The notes beneath the pieces are model-generated. The model saw only the letters and a program-made list of their open reading frames with translations. It was not told where the DNA came from and ran no database searches. From Agaribacillus aureus (lineage in GTDB: Bacteria; Bacteroidota; Bacteroidia; Cytophagales; Cyclobacteriaceae), in NCBI GenBank assembly GCA_030442055.1, contig JAUJEB010000004.1, forward strand, positions 1 to 64,000: a stretch of 64,000 bases of DNA. Direction: 5' to 3'. Shown here in pieces: positions 35,125 to 43,873 of this stretch. Both the position numbers and the translations under genes were made by a program. Position 1 is the first letter of the stretch; every line of letters starts with the position of its first letter.

Positions 35125-36426
35125 CTATTCTTCCTGATATTTATTTTTATATTTTTCGTACAGGGCCTGTTGTGTAGCATCGAGCTGGAGTTGACGGCCG
35201 TTTATAAAAGCATGAAGCAACCTGTTTGTCCGCATATCCAGCGCGTCGCCCTCCGAGACAAATAATGTAGCTTCCTTTCCCACTTCCAGCGACCCTACGC
35301 GTTTATCAATACCTAAAATTTTAGCGGTATTGGAAGTGATCAGTTTCAAAGCTTCCTCCTTTCCCAAGCCATAAGCGCCAGTCGTACCTGCAAAAAACGG
35401 CAGATTCCTGGAACTCTGTGTTCCCCGGTAAGATAACCCTGTTAAAATACCCTGCTGGTGCAGCAAATAGGCCATTTTATAGGGAAGGTCTACGTCGTCA
35501 TCCTCTCTTCTGGGCAGACTGTGAACGTTTCCAAGGATAACCGGCAGGTTTTCCGCTTTCAGGAAATCCTTAATCAAATACGCCTCCCCACCTCCAACAA
35601 TCACTATGTTCTTAACCTGCATCTTTTTGGCGAATTTCACGCCTTCTATGATGCCTTTGGCGTCATTGACATTCAGGAACAATCTTTTGCTACCATCGAG
35701 GAGGCCTTTCATGGCCATTAATTTTAAATTAGCCTTTTGGTTTTGCTCGTTATTTTTGTAACTGAGGGTTTCGGTAAATATTTCTTCCAGTTGCCGGATC
35801 TGCGGGGAATAGTTTTCATTGGGAACTGTTTTGAAGGTAAATGTTTTTTCATCAAACAGTCTTTTTTCCCTGTTAGGCCAGTTTAAATAAATACCATCGT
35901 CGGCTTGAAAAAGGGCGTCTTCCCAGTTCCACGCATCCAACTGCACAATGGAGGAACTTCCCGAAATCAACCCGCCAAAGGCACGGACCTGGGCGATCAG
36001 GATGCCGTTAAATCGCAAAGTAGGAATTAACTCTGAATCTGTGTTGTAAGCAATAATGGACCGGACATTAGGATTGATGGAGCCGGTTTCATCATTGTCT
36101 ATGGTGGCTTTAACGGCCGATACCTCAGTCAATCCCAGGTCTGTGGCGGGAAGAATAAAGCCCGGGTAAATGTGTTTTCCAGCCACATTAATGACCTTGT
36201 AACCTGCTTTATCGAAGTTTTGCGTCGCATCACCTACTACCGTTAATTTACCCTGATCAAATCCGATTATGGCATCTTGGATGACTTGTCCGTTGCCAAT
36301 ATGGGCCGTAGCACCAACTAATAGCAAGGGTGTTGATTGAGGGTTGGCTGGAATAACCATGGTTTGCGCCATCGTTAAATTCGTAAAACCAGCCAGCAGA
36401 AAAATTAATAAAATAGATCTTTTCAT
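35125..36426 (-). CDS. amidohydrolase-family protein lacking the metal-binding HxH
   Basis: Start is ambiguous: an ATG at 36447 overlaps the stop of the upstream gene as TAATG, while the ATG at 36426 gives the classic signal peptide MKRSILLIFLLAGFTNLTMAQ; I use the latter (433 residues). The fold is that of imidazolonepropionase-like amidohydrolases: LLLVGATAHIGNGQVIQDAI at the start, AGKHIYPGFILPATDLGLTEV where a DxHxH is expected, and NTAKILGIDKRVGSLEVGKEATLFV at the end. The HxH metal motif is absent, so it is probably not an active hydrolase itself. It is in an operon with the 1008-residue amidohydrolase. Confidence 0.82.
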   Translation of the reverse strand: MKRSILLIFLLAGFTNLTMAQTMVIPANPQSTPLLLVGATAHIGNGQVIQDAIIGFDQGKLTVVGDATQNFDKAGYKVINVAGKHIYPGFILPATDLGLTEVSAVKATIDNDETGSINPNVRSIIAYNTDSELIPTLRFNGILIAQVRAFGGLISGSSSIVQLDAWNWEDALFQADDGIYLNWPNREKRLFDEKTFTFKTVPNENYSPQIRQLEEIFTETLSYKNNEQNQKANLKLMAMKGLLDGSKRLFLNVNDAKGIIEGVKFAKKMQVKNIVIVGGGEAYLIKDFLKAENLPVILGNVHSLPRREDDDVDLPYKMAYLLHQQGILTGLSYRGTQSSRNLPFFAGTTGAYGLGKEEALKLITSNTAKILGIDKRVGSLEVGKEATLFVSEGDALDMRTNRLLHAFINGRQLQLDATQQALYEKYKNKYQEE

Positions 36427-36446
36427 AATTTTCGCGATTTGATACA

Positions 36447-39400
36447 TTAATGCTCACCCAGATAAAGTACATGATCTCCTACAATGACGTCGCAATGAAA
36501 TTCGACGTGGGATGTTTCAAAGGGTTTCTGCGTGGAGGCTCCACCTTTTTTTGCTTCTTTCATTTTGTGCACTAACCTTGCTCTTTCGTGTTGAATGAAT
36601 TTCCTTTTTTTGAGATCTTCTTGCATATCATAATAGATGATGCCATCGACCATTGTTTTTTCGGCCTTCGCATAGATCGATAGCGGATTATCAATCCAAA
36701 GTACCAGATCCGCATCTTTGCCTACTTTAATGCTGCCCATCCGATCATCCAAATGTAAAAGCTTGGCCGGGTTGAGCGTTACCATCTTCCAGGCATCTTC
36801 TTCACTCATACCACCATACTTCACTGATTTAGCAGCTTCCTGGTTTAATCTTCTGGCCATCTCCGCATCGTCCGAATTAATGGCGACGGTAACGCCCGCC
36901 ATTTGCATCAGTATTGGATTATAGGGAATGGCATACCTTACTTCCCACTTATAGGCCCACCAATCTGCAAAAGTTGATCCGCCGACTCCGTGGGCTGCCA
37001 TTTTATCGGCCACCTTATAACCTTCCAATATATGTGTGAATGTATTTACCTTGAATCCAAAATGGTCTGCCACATGCATCAGCATATTTATTTCCGATTG
37101 AACATAGGAGTGACAGGAAATAAATCGCTGTCCCCTGATGATTTCCAGCATGGCTTCATGAACCAAGTCTCTCCTGGGTTTATCAGCCGTTGCTTTTTGT
37201 CTCGTTGAAAGCTTATTATAGCTTTTCCATTCCTTTTCATACTCCAAGGCATTGGTAAAGGCATCCATATAAACTTGCTCCACTCCCATCCTGGTTTGGG
37301 GATAACGTCTCGAAGCTGTGCTTCGGGACCTTTTCACATTTTCTCCCAATGCAAATTTAATGTAGTTGTCAGCACCTTTGATTTTCATGGCTTCCGGCGA
37401 CGCCCCCCATCTAAATTTTATCAGGGCGGACTGTCCCCCAATAGGATTGGCAGATCCATGCAAAATCTGGGCAGCTGTAACGCCACCTGATAACTGGCGA
37501 TAAATATTGATGTCATCGGGATTAATCACATCGCCAATCCGCACCATACTCGAATTGGTAGCCACATCGTTAATGCTGGTGGCGGCTATGTGGGTGTGCT
37601 CATCAATAATCCCCGAAGTCAGGTGCTTTCCGGTGGCATCTATTACTTCTGCCGCTTTGTCCGATATGTTCTTTCCTATTTTGACGATTTTGCCCTGTTT
37701 TACCAGAACGTCGGTATTTTGCATAATGCCGTCCGACTCGTTTGTCCAGACAGTAGCATTTTTAAATAGCAACGACTTTTGCGTCGGTACCTGCGCATTT
37801 CCATATCCGAGATAGGGATATAAAACCTTTCCATAGTCGCTATCTGCTTTATCAGCCACCGGATCTGCTTTGTCTTCCTCTGATAAGTCATCCCGGTGAA
37901 GGGCTTGCCAGCTAACCCAATCGCCATTTCCCAGTTGCCCCCTTCCTTGAATATCTTTGCCGTCGACCCAACCCGAAAATCTAATCTCCTTGTCAGAAAT
38001 CTCTTTGTCTCCGATATCAAAGTTTAAAGTTACCAGCTCACGTTGAACTTTCATCTTCACCTTAACGCTGGTAGTATCATTAATAATAATCTTTGCACTG
38101 TGTTTACCAGGTTTGCCACTTATCTCGAGATTGTAGCTATTCCCCATAAAATTCAAATCATATTTCCCGGCCAGTTCCAACTGATCCATTGGATTAATGA
38201 CGTACCTTTTTCCTTGTATCCAATTCTCGTAAATGACAACGTCTTTGGAAAACAGGTTACCGGAGGTTACCAGAAAATTAGCCACCATACCTGTTTTCAG
38301 GCTGCCGACCATGTCATCCATATTAATCAGTCTTGCCGGGATGGTTGTCAGGGCCTTCAGCGCTGTCTCTTCGGACAACCCGTGGCCGATGGCCTTTCTC
38401 AGGTTTTTCCAGAACTTACCGCTTTCAACACGATGAGTGGTTATGGCAAATTCAATCCCATTTTTCTCCAGGATCCCGGGATTGGTTGGAGCCAACTCCC
38501 AGTGTAACATTTGTTTTAATGAAAGCTTCATGGCATCCAGTGGATCCTCCACATCAAAGGCCTCCGGGAAGTTCAATGGAATGATTAGAGATGCGCCGGT
38601 AGCTTTTACCTCCTGAATTCTTTTGTATTCATCCCCGCCGCCCTTTATAATATATTGTTTACCAAATTCATCCCCTACCCGATCGGCCCTCAGTAATTGC
38701 AGCCAATTGTTTGTTTCAAATATTTGGGGTAACGACTGAAGCTGATTCCATGCGACCAACGACTGATCTGTAAAAGGTTTTGTCTTCAGGCTTTTGTACC
38801 ATTCAGCATCAAGGTAAGTCTGCCGTAGCAAGGCGATATAGCCCATGGCAGAGACCGGATAACTCTGGGTGGAGCTACCCTTGTTAAATGAATAATGTGC
38901 CGCGACCGCCGTATTAAGCATCGATACGTTTTCAGAATCATTGCCTAACGTCGCAAATACCGAGGATCCCCTGGCAATACCATCAGCGCGAAAACTCAGC
39001 ACCGATCCAAACCCAAGGTTTCTTAATTTTTTAGCCTTCTCGCTATTCATCGCAAACTCTTCCGCGGCTGCATATTCGGGCTTAATGGCCTGATTAGCGT
39101 TGTAAGCACCTTTTGTAGCGGACTGGATCTGTTCCCTACCCCAAAAATTATTTTGGATTTTTTTGACTGCCGGCAGGCCGTAACTGGTATAGATATCAAT
39201 CAAGCCGGGATAAACAAATTTCCCCTCCAGGTCGATAACAGTGTATCCTTCGGGAACATTCAGGGTTTGCGCCACATTTTGTATTTTGCCATCTTTAATC
39301 ATCAACATACCATTTTTTATCGTATGCTGATGATCCACTATAATCGTGGCGTTCTTAAAAATAAATGCGCGGCTTCGTTCATCTTTAACATCATTTCTGG

Positions 39401-39473
39401 GAAAGGTCACCTGCCCACGCAGGGTAAAGCTACCAATCCCTATCATTAAAATTAATGACAAGACTCTCTTCAT
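36447..39473 (-). CDS. secreted double-module amidohydrolase
   Basis: A 1008-residue exported protein (signal MKRVLSLILMIGIGSFTLRGQ). It holds two amidohydrolase modules. The N-terminal one (about 30-430) has the entry strand FKNATIIVDHQHTIKNGML but reads GLIDIYTSYGLP where HxH should be and so looks inactive. The C-terminal one (about 565-980) has LFKNATVWTNESDGIMQNTD, the intact metal motif SGIIDEHTHIAATSI (about residue 622), ISCHSYVQSE, NTFTHILEGYK and AINSDDAEMARR, and NPAKLLHLDDRMGSIKVGKDADLVLW. A beta-rich linker joins them. It shares an overlapping stop/start (TAATG) with the next amidohydrolase gene. Confidence 0.88.
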   Translation of the reverse strand: MKRVLSLILMIGIGSFTLRGQVTFPRNDVKDERSRAFIFKNATIIVDHQHTIKNGMLMIKDGKIQNVAQTLNVPEGYTVIDLEGKFVYPGLIDIYTSYGLPAVKKIQNNFWGREQIQSATKGAYNANQAIKPEYAAAEEFAMNSEKAKKLRNLGFGSVLSFRADGIARGSSVFATLGNDSENVSMLNTAVAAHYSFNKGSSTQSYPVSAMGYIALLRQTYLDAEWYKSLKTKPFTDQSLVAWNQLQSLPQIFETNNWLQLLRADRVGDEFGKQYIIKGGGDEYKRIQEVKATGASLIIPLNFPEAFDVEDPLDAMKLSLKQMLHWELAPTNPGILEKNGIEFAITTHRVESGKFWKNLRKAIGHGLSEETALKALTTIPARLINMDDMVGSLKTGMVANFLVTSGNLFSKDVVIYENWIQGKRYVINPMDQLELAGKYDLNFMGNSYNLEISGKPGKHSAKIIINDTTSVKVKMKVQRELVTLNFDIGDKEISDKEIRFSGWVDGKDIQGRGQLGNGDWVSWQALHRDDLSEEDKADPVADKADSDYGKVLYPYLGYGNAQVPTQKSLLFKNATVWTNESDGIMQNTDVLVKQGKIVKIGKNISDKAAEVIDATGKHLTSGIIDEHTHIAATSINDVATNSSMVRIGDVINPDDINIYRQLSGGVTAAQILHGSANPIGGQSALIKFRWGASPEAMKIKGADNYIKFALGENVKRSRSTASRRYPQTRMGVEQVYMDAFTNALEYEKEWKSYNKLSTRQKATADKPRRDLVHEAMLEIIRGQRFISCHSYVQSEINMLMHVADHFGFKVNTFTHILEGYKVADKMAAHGVGGSTFADWWAYKWEVRYAIPYNPILMQMAGVTVAINSDDAEMARRLNQEAAKSVKYGGMSEEDAWKMVTLNPAKLLHLDDRMGSIKVGKDADLVLWIDNPLSIYAKAEKTMVDGIIYYDMQEDLKKRKFIQHERARLVHKMKEAKKGGASTQKPFETSHVEFHCDVIVGDHVLYLGEH

Positions 39474-39510
39474 AACGTTCTAATTGGGTTTACCTAATTT
39501 GCCTTTAAAC

Positions 39511-39527
39511 TATTAAATAATTTAATA
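39511..39527. promoter_or_regulatory. AT-rich 17-bp palindrome upstream of the amidohydrolase genes
   Basis: TATTAAAT, one A, ATTTAATA is a perfect palindrome 38-54 bp before the ATG at 39473. Its low complexity means it could be chance. Confidence 0.25.
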
Positions 39528-39645
39528 TTTCCGGCAAGATGTGACAATAAAATGGCAGGTATACTTTTTATCCGGCGCTTGGAAGAATTTTGATGAAGAT
39601 ATCCGAGTGAGTTGCACCCCAAAACGGGGGGATGTCTGCCGGACG

Positions 39646-40419
39646 TTAAAGCTTGTAGGTGTTGACATACTTTTTATCCTGATCCGGTTTGGTATTGGTG
39701 GCAGTTTTTTCCTCCTTACTGTTATTAGTAGCTTTGGAGGGTACAAAGTCGTATTGAAAAGATATGTCTTTATCGCTTAAATCGGAGTTCAGTGTGTGTT
39801 TTAGTTCCTTATCACGAACACTTTCCACTACCAGTTCCGCCTTACCTTTATTATGATCAAATGTTTGCACACTGCGAAAATAAAACGCGCAAAATACTCC
39901 TGCGAGCGAGCCTAGCAGATGTGACTCCCAGGATATGTTTTCATTAGTGGGAAAAATGCCGTAAACCATACCTCCGAGTAGAAACGTAACTACCAGGGAA
40001 ACAGCTATTGATTTTGGATCCTTACGAAAAACACCACTAAAAAAAAGAAAAGAGACCATCCCATAAACTATCCCGCTGGCGCCAATGTGATAAGCTTCCC
40101 GGGCAGCAATCCACACCCAAACACCTGTCATAAGGTAGATGAGGGCGATCACCTCGAAGGCAATTTTGTTATAGAAGTAAATAACCCCAATACCGAGAAT
40201 CAGCAACGGTATTGTATTGGAAAATAAATGATTAAAGTCGCCGTGGATCAGAGGACCGGTGATAATGCCAATGGCCCCGGAAATCTTTCTCGGCAGAATA
40301 CCATAATCTCCAAAGTCTCCCGAAACACTAAATTCAATAGCTTTTACAATCCATAGCAGGGCTATAAATGCCAGAGAATAAAAAACACTATCCTTAAATT
40401 TGACTAAGTCTGATTTCAT
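39646..40419 (-). CDS. rhomboid-family intramembrane serine protease
   Basis: A 257-residue membrane protein with six or seven hydrophobic segments. Catalytic residues of the rhomboid family are present: Ser115 in HIGASGIVYGMVSF (GxSG) and His167 in SWESHLLGSLAGVF, with the oxyanion-side His64 in LIHGDFNHLFSNTIPLL. The C-terminal 70 residues are a soluble charged tail (NKGKAELVVESVRDKELKHT). Rhomboids cut single-pass membrane proteins inside the lipid bilayer. The substrate is unknown. The gene stands alone between the amidohydrolase operon and a hypothetical gene. Confidence 0.92.
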   Translation of the reverse strand: MKSDLVKFKDSVFYSLAFIALLWIVKAIEFSVSGDFGDYGILPRKISGAIGIITGPLIHGDFNHLFSNTIPLLILGIGVIYFYNKIAFEVIALIYLMTGVWVWIAAREAYHIGASGIVYGMVSFLFFSGVFRKDPKSIAVSLVVTFLLGGMVYGIFPTNENISWESHLLGSLAGVFCAFYFRSVQTFDHNKGKAELVVESVRDKELKHTLNSDLSDKDISFQYDFVPSKATNNSKEEKTATNTKPDQDKKYVNTYKL

Positions 40420-40676
40420 GCGCTATCCAGCTTCTATAAATAAACACATCAGGTACATTAATATACAAAAAAAACGCAAGATATGTTTTGCTTTGGCCAA
40501 TCTTTTAGTATCAGGTAATATAAATGAGGGAATAGTAAATTACCAGGATTGCCTCAAGCGTATCCCTTCGCCACAAAAATAACAAATATTTAGATCTCTT
40601 TAGACTAAGGAACCATTACATCTTATGTGTTCAAAAGGCAAAAAATACTGAACGATAAATATATATTTTATTGGGG

Positions 40677-41231
40677 TCAGGAATCCTGCTCCATTTGAAA
40701 AGAATAAAGTGTATCATCAAGCGAAAGCTTGTCCTGATTAAAATCAGTGATAAATTTAATAACAACGTCATCGGTGATCGTGGTAACGTTTAATCCGATA
40801 TCCAGGCCAATACCAAAATCAAGATTAGTATCCATCTCAACGTGCTCTTTCACTTTTACGGTCTCCTCTTCTTCCAACTCCAAAATAATTTCAGCCATAA
40901 ACAATCCTATTTCCTCTTCTTCTACGTCCAATGCTATCATATCCCCATTTTCATCTTCTTCATACTGAATTTTTTTGAAGGATGAAAACCTTTTGGCAGC
41001 CTCATGTTCTGCGATTTCGTACAATTCACTTTCATGTTGCAATCGCAAGGTGTACATCGCTGCATCGTAGATAACCTCCTTGCCCTCGTGGAATCCGATA
41101 AAATAAAAATTGAGGAACTCATCGCTATTTTCCTCACTATCGATCACAATATAGGGCAAGCGAGACGCAGCCATCTGGTCCTTCAATGCTTTGATCTTAT
41201 CAATTTTGAATCCTTCGTTTGTCAAATGCAT
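40677..41231 (-). CDS. hypothetical acidic soluble protein
   Basis: A 184-residue protein without signal or membrane segments. It is strongly acidic, with Glu-rich runs at about residues 100-135 (ALDVEEEEIG, ILELEEEETVKVKE). The N-terminal half contains LPYIVIDSEENSDEFLNFYFIGFHEG, which looks like a small alpha/beta domain. No motif or family was recognised. It begins at the ATG at 41229-41231 and has no close operon partner. Confidence 0.6.
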   Translation of the reverse strand: MHLTNEGFKIDKIKALKDQMAASRLPYIVIDSEENSDEFLNFYFIGFHEGKEVIYDAAMYTLRLQHESELYEIAEHEAAKRFSSFKKIQYEEDENGDMIALDVEEEEIGLFMAEIILELEEEETVKVKEHVEMDTNLDFGIGLDIGLNVTTITDDVVIKFITDFNQDKLSLDDTLYSFQMEQDS

Positions 41232-41429
41232 AGCTACTAATTCGATTATTTACACCCATTTCTCACGGCCTCTGGAAATACAAGATAAATGTAGTTAAAT
41301 AAATGACGCAAGTTGATTTTATATTTTTAATGTAACAAATAAATTAATCTGATGCAATAAAAATCAGAATCTTCTTTGGGATGTTTGACCGCTCTGTTTT
41401 ACGCTAAATCCCTGGGGATGAGTGTCGTA

Positions 41430-41771
41430 TCAATTGCTATTAAAAATGCCGTTCAGGATGGCATTAATAATTGAAAGCACAATACTAAAAAGCAAAGCCC
41501 ACAGGAATCCGGCAACGCTGAAGCCGGTAACAAAATAATCGGCTACCAGGATAATGACAGCGTTAATTACCAGCAGGAATAAGCCAAGCGTAAAAAGTGT
41601 TACCGGAATAGTCAGTATGACCAAAATCGGCTTTAAAGTAACGTTCAATAAGCTTAACACCAGCGCAAGTATCAGGGCGACCGTAAAACTGGCTACCGAC
41701 ACCCCCGGTAAAAGATAGCCTGTTGCAAGCACGGCTATGGCATAAAGAAGTATTTTGACGATAAACTTCAA
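41430..41771 (-). CDS. phage-holin-family small membrane protein (mycobacterial 4-TMS type)
   Basis: A 113-residue membrane protein with four hydrophobic helices: IVKILLYAIAVLATGYLL, ASFTVALILALVLSLLNV, ILVILTIPVTLFTLGLFL and VAGFLWALLFSIVLSIINAI. The first codon is TTG (minus strand, 41769-41771), reading TTG AAG TTT; no ATG is in frame nearby and the N-terminus MKFIVKILL is typical, so a TTG start is likely. Proteins of this family are called phage holins after a mycobacterial homology, but in Bacteroidota they are chromosomal and of unknown role. The DinB gene lies 13 bp upstream on the same strand. Confidence 0.85.
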   Translation of the reverse strand: MKFIVKILLYAIAVLATGYLLPGVSVASFTVALILALVLSLLNVTLKPILVILTIPVTLFTLGLFLLVINAVIILVADYFVTGFSVAGFLWALLFSIVLSIINAILNGIFNSN

Positions 41772-41784
41772 GGCATGTTTTAAT

Positions 41785-42303
41785 TTATTGACACAAATAT
41801 TTATTCTTAATAACGTTAATATGATGCTCTACATGTCCGGCAATGATATAAATAATCGCCCTTACAGAAAATAAAAAGTCATTGGCATTTCCCTTTCTTT
41901 CCATCATATCGCTGCTGAAATTTTGGATCAAAGCCATATTGGATTCCCGTAGCTTTACAAATTCCTGGATTAAGTCCTGTATATCTTTTTTATTGAAGGA
42001 GGCTTTTTCCACATAATCATTTTCGTCAAAGCCGGGAATCGCCTGTCGCTCCCCACGGCTGAAAACGAGCGCCCGGTAGGCCATTACTCTTTCCGTATCA
42101 ATAACATGGCCCACAACCTGTTTAATGGTCCACTTCCCCTCGGCGTAGCTATACATTAACTTGTCTTCCGGAATTGAATCAATAAGGGCCGTAAACATCC
42201 TTTTCTGCTTTTTAAGGAATTTGAAAACATCTCCATCCGGCACCAGGGCAATATACCTGCTGTAAAAATCCGGATATTCTGCATCTGAGGGTTTTGTAAT
42301 CAT
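41785..42303 (-). CDS. DinB-family protein
   Basis: A 172-residue four-helix-bundle protein. The DinB/YfiT metal site is suggested by His residues in KQVVGHVIDTERVMAYRAL (near residue 70) and HVEHHINVIK at the C-terminus (near 160). Segments EGKWTIKQVVGHVID and YVEKASFNKKDIQDLIQEF are typical. DinB-family proteins are damage-inducible or thiol-dependent enzymes of broad function; this one is likely a thiol transferase-type or hydrolase-type member, without further assignment. The gamma carbonic anhydrase gene ends 30 bp upstream and the holin-like gene follows 13 bp downstream, so the three may form an operon. Confidence 0.85.
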   Translation of the reverse strand: MITKPSDAEYPDFYSRYIALVPDGDVFKFLKKQKRMFTALIDSIPEDKLMYSYAEGKWTIKQVVGHVIDTERVMAYRALVFSRGERQAIPGFDENDYVEKASFNKKDIQDLIQEFVKLRESNMALIQNFSSDMMERKGNANDFLFSVRAIIYIIAGHVEHHINVIKNKYLCQ

Positions 42304-42333
42304 ACACGTATGTAATTGCTTTCAGACCAATGA

Positions 42334-42846
42334 TCAATCTTTAAACCACTGGCTATATTTCAAATAATTTTGCGCGGTCGTATGCATACTCAATTTCATA
42401 TCCTCATCCACCATTTTCACTTTTTTGGCCGGCACCCCCGCATAAAGGGCCCCGGACTCCACAACAGTACCCTCCAGCACCACCGATCCCGCCGCAATGA
42501 TGGCATAGGACCCGATATGGGCATGATCCATCACAATGGCACCCATCCCTATTAACGCATTATCTTCTACCGTACAGCCATGTACAATGGCGTTGTGACC
42601 AATAGAAACCTGGTTTCCAATAATCGTTTTTGCCTTCTGATAGGTACAATGAATAACGGCTCCGTCCTGAATGTTGGTATAGTCGCCAACTGTTATCGAA
42701 TTAACGTCACCTCTGACCACTGCATTAAACCATACGCTGCATTGTTTACCTAATTTCACCTCGCCGACAATCGTGGCATTCTCGGCTATAAAACAATCAT
42801 TTCCAACAACAGGGTGTATACCCTTCACCGATTTAAGGATGGCCAT
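42334..42846 (-). CDS. gamma carbonic anhydrase-family protein
   Basis: A 170-residue left-handed beta-helix protein made of hexapeptide repeats such as ATIVGEVKLGKQCSVW and VVRGDVNSITVGDYTNIQDG. The His residues that would bind metal at the trimer interface are present: His66 (VIHCTYQ), His84 and His89 (IGHNAIVHGC). Family members are gamma-type carbonic anhydrases or related acyltransferase-like proteins; the active-site proton-shuttle loop of the archaeal prototype is absent, as in most bacterial members, so activity is not certain. First gene of a likely three-gene unit with DinB and holin-like genes. Confidence 0.92.
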   Translation of the reverse strand: MAILKSVKGIHPVVGNDCFIAENATIVGEVKLGKQCSVWFNAVVRGDVNSITVGDYTNIQDGAVIHCTYQKAKTIIGNQVSIGHNAIVHGCTVEDNALIGMGAIVMDHAHIGSYAIIAAGSVVLEGTVVESGALYAGVPAKKVKMVDEDMKLSMHTTAQNYLKYSQWFKD

Positions 42847-43008
42847 TCAAAATTACTTACACTAACCTCTTAATTCAAAAATTTCTTAGAACAGTACAAA
42901 TTATAAAAAAATACAGATTGAAGAAACAATTTTACTGAATATTATTTTTTATTTAAAGGTTTTGACAGAACATTAATTTTTGTAACTTATTAAAGTTGAC
43001 TTATTGAG

Positions 43009-43746
43009 ATGAATTTACAAATCATGTTGACCACGGAAGGTTGTTTCAGAAAGATTTTTTTCTGTATAGCGATTTGCCTTACTGCCTGTGTTTCAGACCC
43101 AAAGAGTCATGAGGCCATTGTCTCCAACGCCCAACAGGTAAAAGAAATTACCTCGAAAGCTTTAAGCTATGTCGTTGATAATGAAACCAGTAAAATAACA
43201 TGGGTCGGGACCAAGCCCACCGGGAGGCACGAGGGAATCATTCCCATCGCCAGCGGCGAAATCTCCACCGAGGATAGCGAAATAATTGGAGGGTCTATTG
43301 TTATGGATTTAAAGGGGATTGATGTGATGGACCTACCTGTCGGTTCGGAAGACTACACCAAGCTCACCACCCATCTAAAATCCATTGATTTTTTTGATGT
43401 AGCCAGCCACCCCAAAGCATTATTTGAAATCACAGAATTGTCGGCCGTCAAGAAAGGAGATCAATGGCCTGGAAAGGAAGCCAAAGGCGAATTTACCATT
43501 GAAAATCCAAATCATTTGATCACCGGTAACCTAACCATAAAAGACGTTACTTTAAGCATTACCTTCCCCGTGAAAATTCAACTTTCCGCTGACTCTATCT
43601 CCGCCGAAGCCAGGTTTAATATTGACCGGACCAGATGGGGTGTCTCTTACAATCAGGAAAGCAAGTTTGTTGATAAAGCCAAAGATGGCCTGATCTATAA
43701 CACCGTTAATGTAGGCTTTAATCTCCGGGCTAAAAGTTCCAGGTAA
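43009..43746 (+). CDS. YceI-family lipoprotein
   Basis: A 245-residue protein with a lipoprotein signal (IFFCIAICLTAC, lipobox LTAC; Met6 at 43024 is an alternative start). A YceI domain fills the mature part: LSYVVDNETSKITWVGTK, HEGIIPIASGEI, LTTHLKSIDFFDVASHPKA, ITGNLTIKDVTLSITFPVK and FNIDRTRWGVSYNQ. The family forms a lipocalin-like barrel with an amphiphilic ligand. It is the second YceI gene in the window; unlike the one at 1575-2225 it is lipidated, and the two share the same middle and C-terminal motifs. Confidence 0.9.
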   Translation: MNLQIMLTTEGCFRKIFFCIAICLTACVSDPKSHEAIVSNAQQVKEITSKALSYVVDNETSKITWVGTKPTGRHEGIIPIASGEISTEDSEIIGGSIVMDLKGIDVMDLPVGSEDYTKLTTHLKSIDFFDVASHPKALFEITELSAVKKGDQWPGKEAKGEFTIENPNHLITGNLTIKDVTLSITFPVKIQLSADSISAEARFNIDRTRWGVSYNQESKFVDKAKDGLIYNTVNVGFNLRAKSSR

Positions 43747-43873
43747 ACCTTAATCACCAAATTATGGTTATAGATGACAAAATGTCATTTCTACTTATCC
43801 CAAAGTAAGTATTTTCTGTTCATTAATTGCTTCTATTTCCGCTATTCTTTCAGCTGGTGATAATGCTGGTTTG

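Noticed and set aside
40400-40582. 60-codon plus-strand frame overlapping the rhomboid gene start
   Set aside because: It overlaps the real gene and has no recognisable protein features.
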